Program-made: the position numbers and the translations under genes | Assembly: GCA_000168735.1 (NCBI GenBank) | Contig: AASF01002163.1 | Coordinates: forward strand, 1-7,272 | DNA from: Candidatus Endoriftia persephone str. Hot96_1+Hot96_2 | Lineage (GTDB): Bacteria > Pseudomonadota > Gammaproteobacteria > Chromatiales > Chromatiaceae | Direction of reading: 5' to 3' | Length of the DNA stretch: 7,272 bases | Shown here: positions 5,836 to 7,272 of the stretch, in pieces | Position numbering within the stretch: position 1 is the first letter of the stretch | Layout: each line of letters opens with the position of its first letter | Notes under the pieces: generated by a model | Told to the model about the DNA's origin: nothing | The model's input: only the letters and a program-made list of their open reading frames with translations | The model's database searches: none

Positions 5836-7272
5836 TCAGACTTGGTTTTGCACCTCAACGTGATCAGCAAATCCGGCACCTGCTTCCGTGTAGATGTTAA
5901 ACACAGCGGTTGCACCGGACTGGCGTAATTCCTCCTCATCATCCGGATACCTTGCCGTCGCGGCAATACGTCCGGGGAAAGAGATCTCCCGCAGGCTGTT
6001 CCAGGGCATCCAGGTTGGCTGCCAGATTTGGCAGCGCCAGCATGACGAGTTCGATACTGTGGTCTTGCTCTATCTTGTCCCAGAAGTCCGCATCGCTCGG
6101 GTCACCCATGCAGAACATTGCGTCCCACCGACTGGTGTCTTTTGGTCAACTCGGCATCAAAGTCGATGCCAACTACAGTCTCACCATGCAGTGCACGCAT
6201 CTTGTCGTAAGCACCGCTGCCAACTCTGCCCATGCCAAAGATAGCGATGGTTGCACCGAGCGTATCCAACAGCATGTCATCCGGAAGCCTCTCTTTGCGT
6301 TGAAACCTCATCCAGAAACTTCTGAATTGACCGTAAATTTTGTTATCTATGCTGTTTAATGGCGCTGCTAAAACATAGGAGAGGGAGAGTGCGATAGCGA
6401 TAACGACCAACCACTCGCTATCCAGCCAACCATTGGTTACGCCAATCGCGGCAACGATCAAGCCGAATTCACTGTAGTTGGTCAGGCTCAGTGTCGCTAA
6501 CAAGGAAGTGCCGTGCCCGCAGTTTGAAACGGGTCATCAGAGCAAAAAAGAGCGCTGATTTAGCGAAGACAAAGGGTACAAGCAAGCCACCGATAATCAA
6601 CGCCTCCAGCGAGAGCTGGCCTGACATGCCGATAGCGAGGAAGAAGCCCAGCAGGAACAGGTCCTTGAAACCCAGCATCGACTTGGCCATTTCCTTTGAC
6701 TTGGGGTGGGTAGAGATCAACACCCCCATGAGCGAGCGCCCCCAGATCGTCCTTCACTCCAACCAGCTCAAAGAGTTCGGCTCCGCCCAGGGCCAGAACC
6801 AGGCCGTACAGAATCAACAGTTCACCATGGCCGGTTTTTTGCAGCAGATGGTGTAACAGTGGTCGTAACGGAATAAGTAGAAACAGCAGTAGCGCCCAGA
6901 GTGAAGGGAACTTCCCTGCCGATGCTGCCAGAAAGATGACCGCAGCCAGGTCCTGCATAACCAGGATGCCGATAGCGATCCGTCCATGCAGGGACTTAAT
7001 CTCCCCTTTCTCTTCCAGCGACTTGACCACAAAAACGGTGCTGGAGAAGCTCAATGCAAAGGCAAGCCATCAGCGAAAGCTTGAGATCCAGGCCGGAGAA
7101 GAGTGGCGCACTCATCAAGGCCAGACTAAATATAACCGCGCCAAAGAGGGCAATGATGATTGAGATATGCAGCACCGTCACTAACCAGACCTGCGGCCTT
7201 ATCAATACCTTCAGGTTCAGCTTCAGGCCAACGGTGAACAGCAGCAGAGTGATGCCCAGATCAGCAAGCTAC
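5836..7272 (-). CDS. CPA2-family cation:proton antiporter with C-terminal RCK/TrkA-N domain (5' partial, frameshifted)
   Basis: Membrane antiporter of the KefB/KefC/YbaL type that exchanges K+ or Na+ for H+ under nucleotide control. The window begins inside it at LADLGITLLLFTVGLKLNLK, so roughly the first 50 residues (one to two helices) lie beyond the right edge. Next come FALSFSSTVFVVKSLEEKG and GRIAIGILVMQDLAAVIFLA, with the ion-binding Gln-Asp pair (codons 6955-6950). Helices such as GHGELLILYGLVLALGGAEL, DLFLLGFFLAIGMSGQLSLE and LTNYSEFGLIVAAIGVTNGW follow. The C-terminal Rossmann domain has IAIFGMGRVGSG (Gly codons 6236-6219), the acidic VVGIDFD, HGDPSDADFWDKI and FPGRIAATARYPDDEEELRQ, ending EVQNQV. 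Single extra bases near 7065, 6738, 6508, 6113 and 5997 explain the breaks. Visible length is about 475 residues of an expected 530 or so. A true glutathione-gated Kef is possible but I see nothing that proves it. It leads an apparent minus-strand cluster into the nhaA remnant. Confidence 0.9.

Noticed and set aside
5894..6359. Two overlapping plus-strand open frames opposite the RCK domain
   Set aside because: The minus strand encodes a clear Rossmann GMGRVG domain here; the plus frames show no motif.
1..7272. Defence system, CRISPR array, phage or transposon cargo
   Set aside because: No spaced repeats, transposase, integrase, nuclease or toxin-antitoxin pair could be seen on either strand; the genes are cation homeostasis, envelope and housekeeping types.

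Overview
The window looks like chromosomal DNA from a gammaproteobacterium. The support is an NhaR/NhaA pair, a YccA-type Bax-inhibitor protein, a YfbK-type von Willebrand lipoprotein and a CPA2/RCK antiporter. A sulphur-oxidising or Chromatiales-like lineage is my guess from the style of the proteins, not something the sequence proves. The left part (about 420-3060) is clearly GC-rich. The right part (about 5500-7272) is more balanced, and the nhaR/hpf spacer is AT-rich.

Layout. At 1-350 (minus) lies the 5' part of nhaR, a LysR-type regulator. Divergent from it, on the plus strand, is a tight cluster: an HPF/RaiA-type ribosome-associated protein (487-869), a YccA/Bax-inhibitor-1 membrane protein (892-1563) and a full-length Na+/H+ antiporter nhaA (1592-3059). 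nhaA runs tail to tail into a minus-strand block. Read in its own direction from the right edge, that block holds a CPA2 cation:proton antiporter with a C-terminal RCK domain (7272-5836, N-terminus outside the window), a second nhaA reduced to its two ends (5799-5531), a yfbK-like vWA lipoprotein (5455-3760), the first 28 codons of a sigma-70-family factor (3607-3524), and then directly the C-terminal part of a CobN-like chelatase subunit (3524-2978).

How the genes fit together. Three monovalent-cation/proton antiporter loci (nhaA, the nhaA remnant, the CPA2 protein) plus NhaR suggest a region for Na+/K+/pH homeostasis. The HPF-like and BI-1-like genes sit between nhaR and nhaA with gaps of 22 and 28 bases and probably share their transcript. 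The yfbK/sigma pair may be an envelope-linked regulatory unit.

Quality warning. Almost every gene is broken by frameshifts. In nearly every case I could resolve, the reading frame is restored by deleting one base, often in a short homopolymer, while the protein on both sides is well conserved. This insertion-biased pattern points to sequencing or assembly error rather than to decay of every gene, so I annotate these as genes with frameshifts. Two larger junctions cannot be explained that way: the internally deleted nhaA copy, and the sigma/CobN fusion point near 3524. They are the most interesting structures here and may be real deletions or misassemblies. I see no tRNA, rRNA, CRISPR array, insertion sequence or phage gene, and no gene-free stretch longer than about 150 bases.
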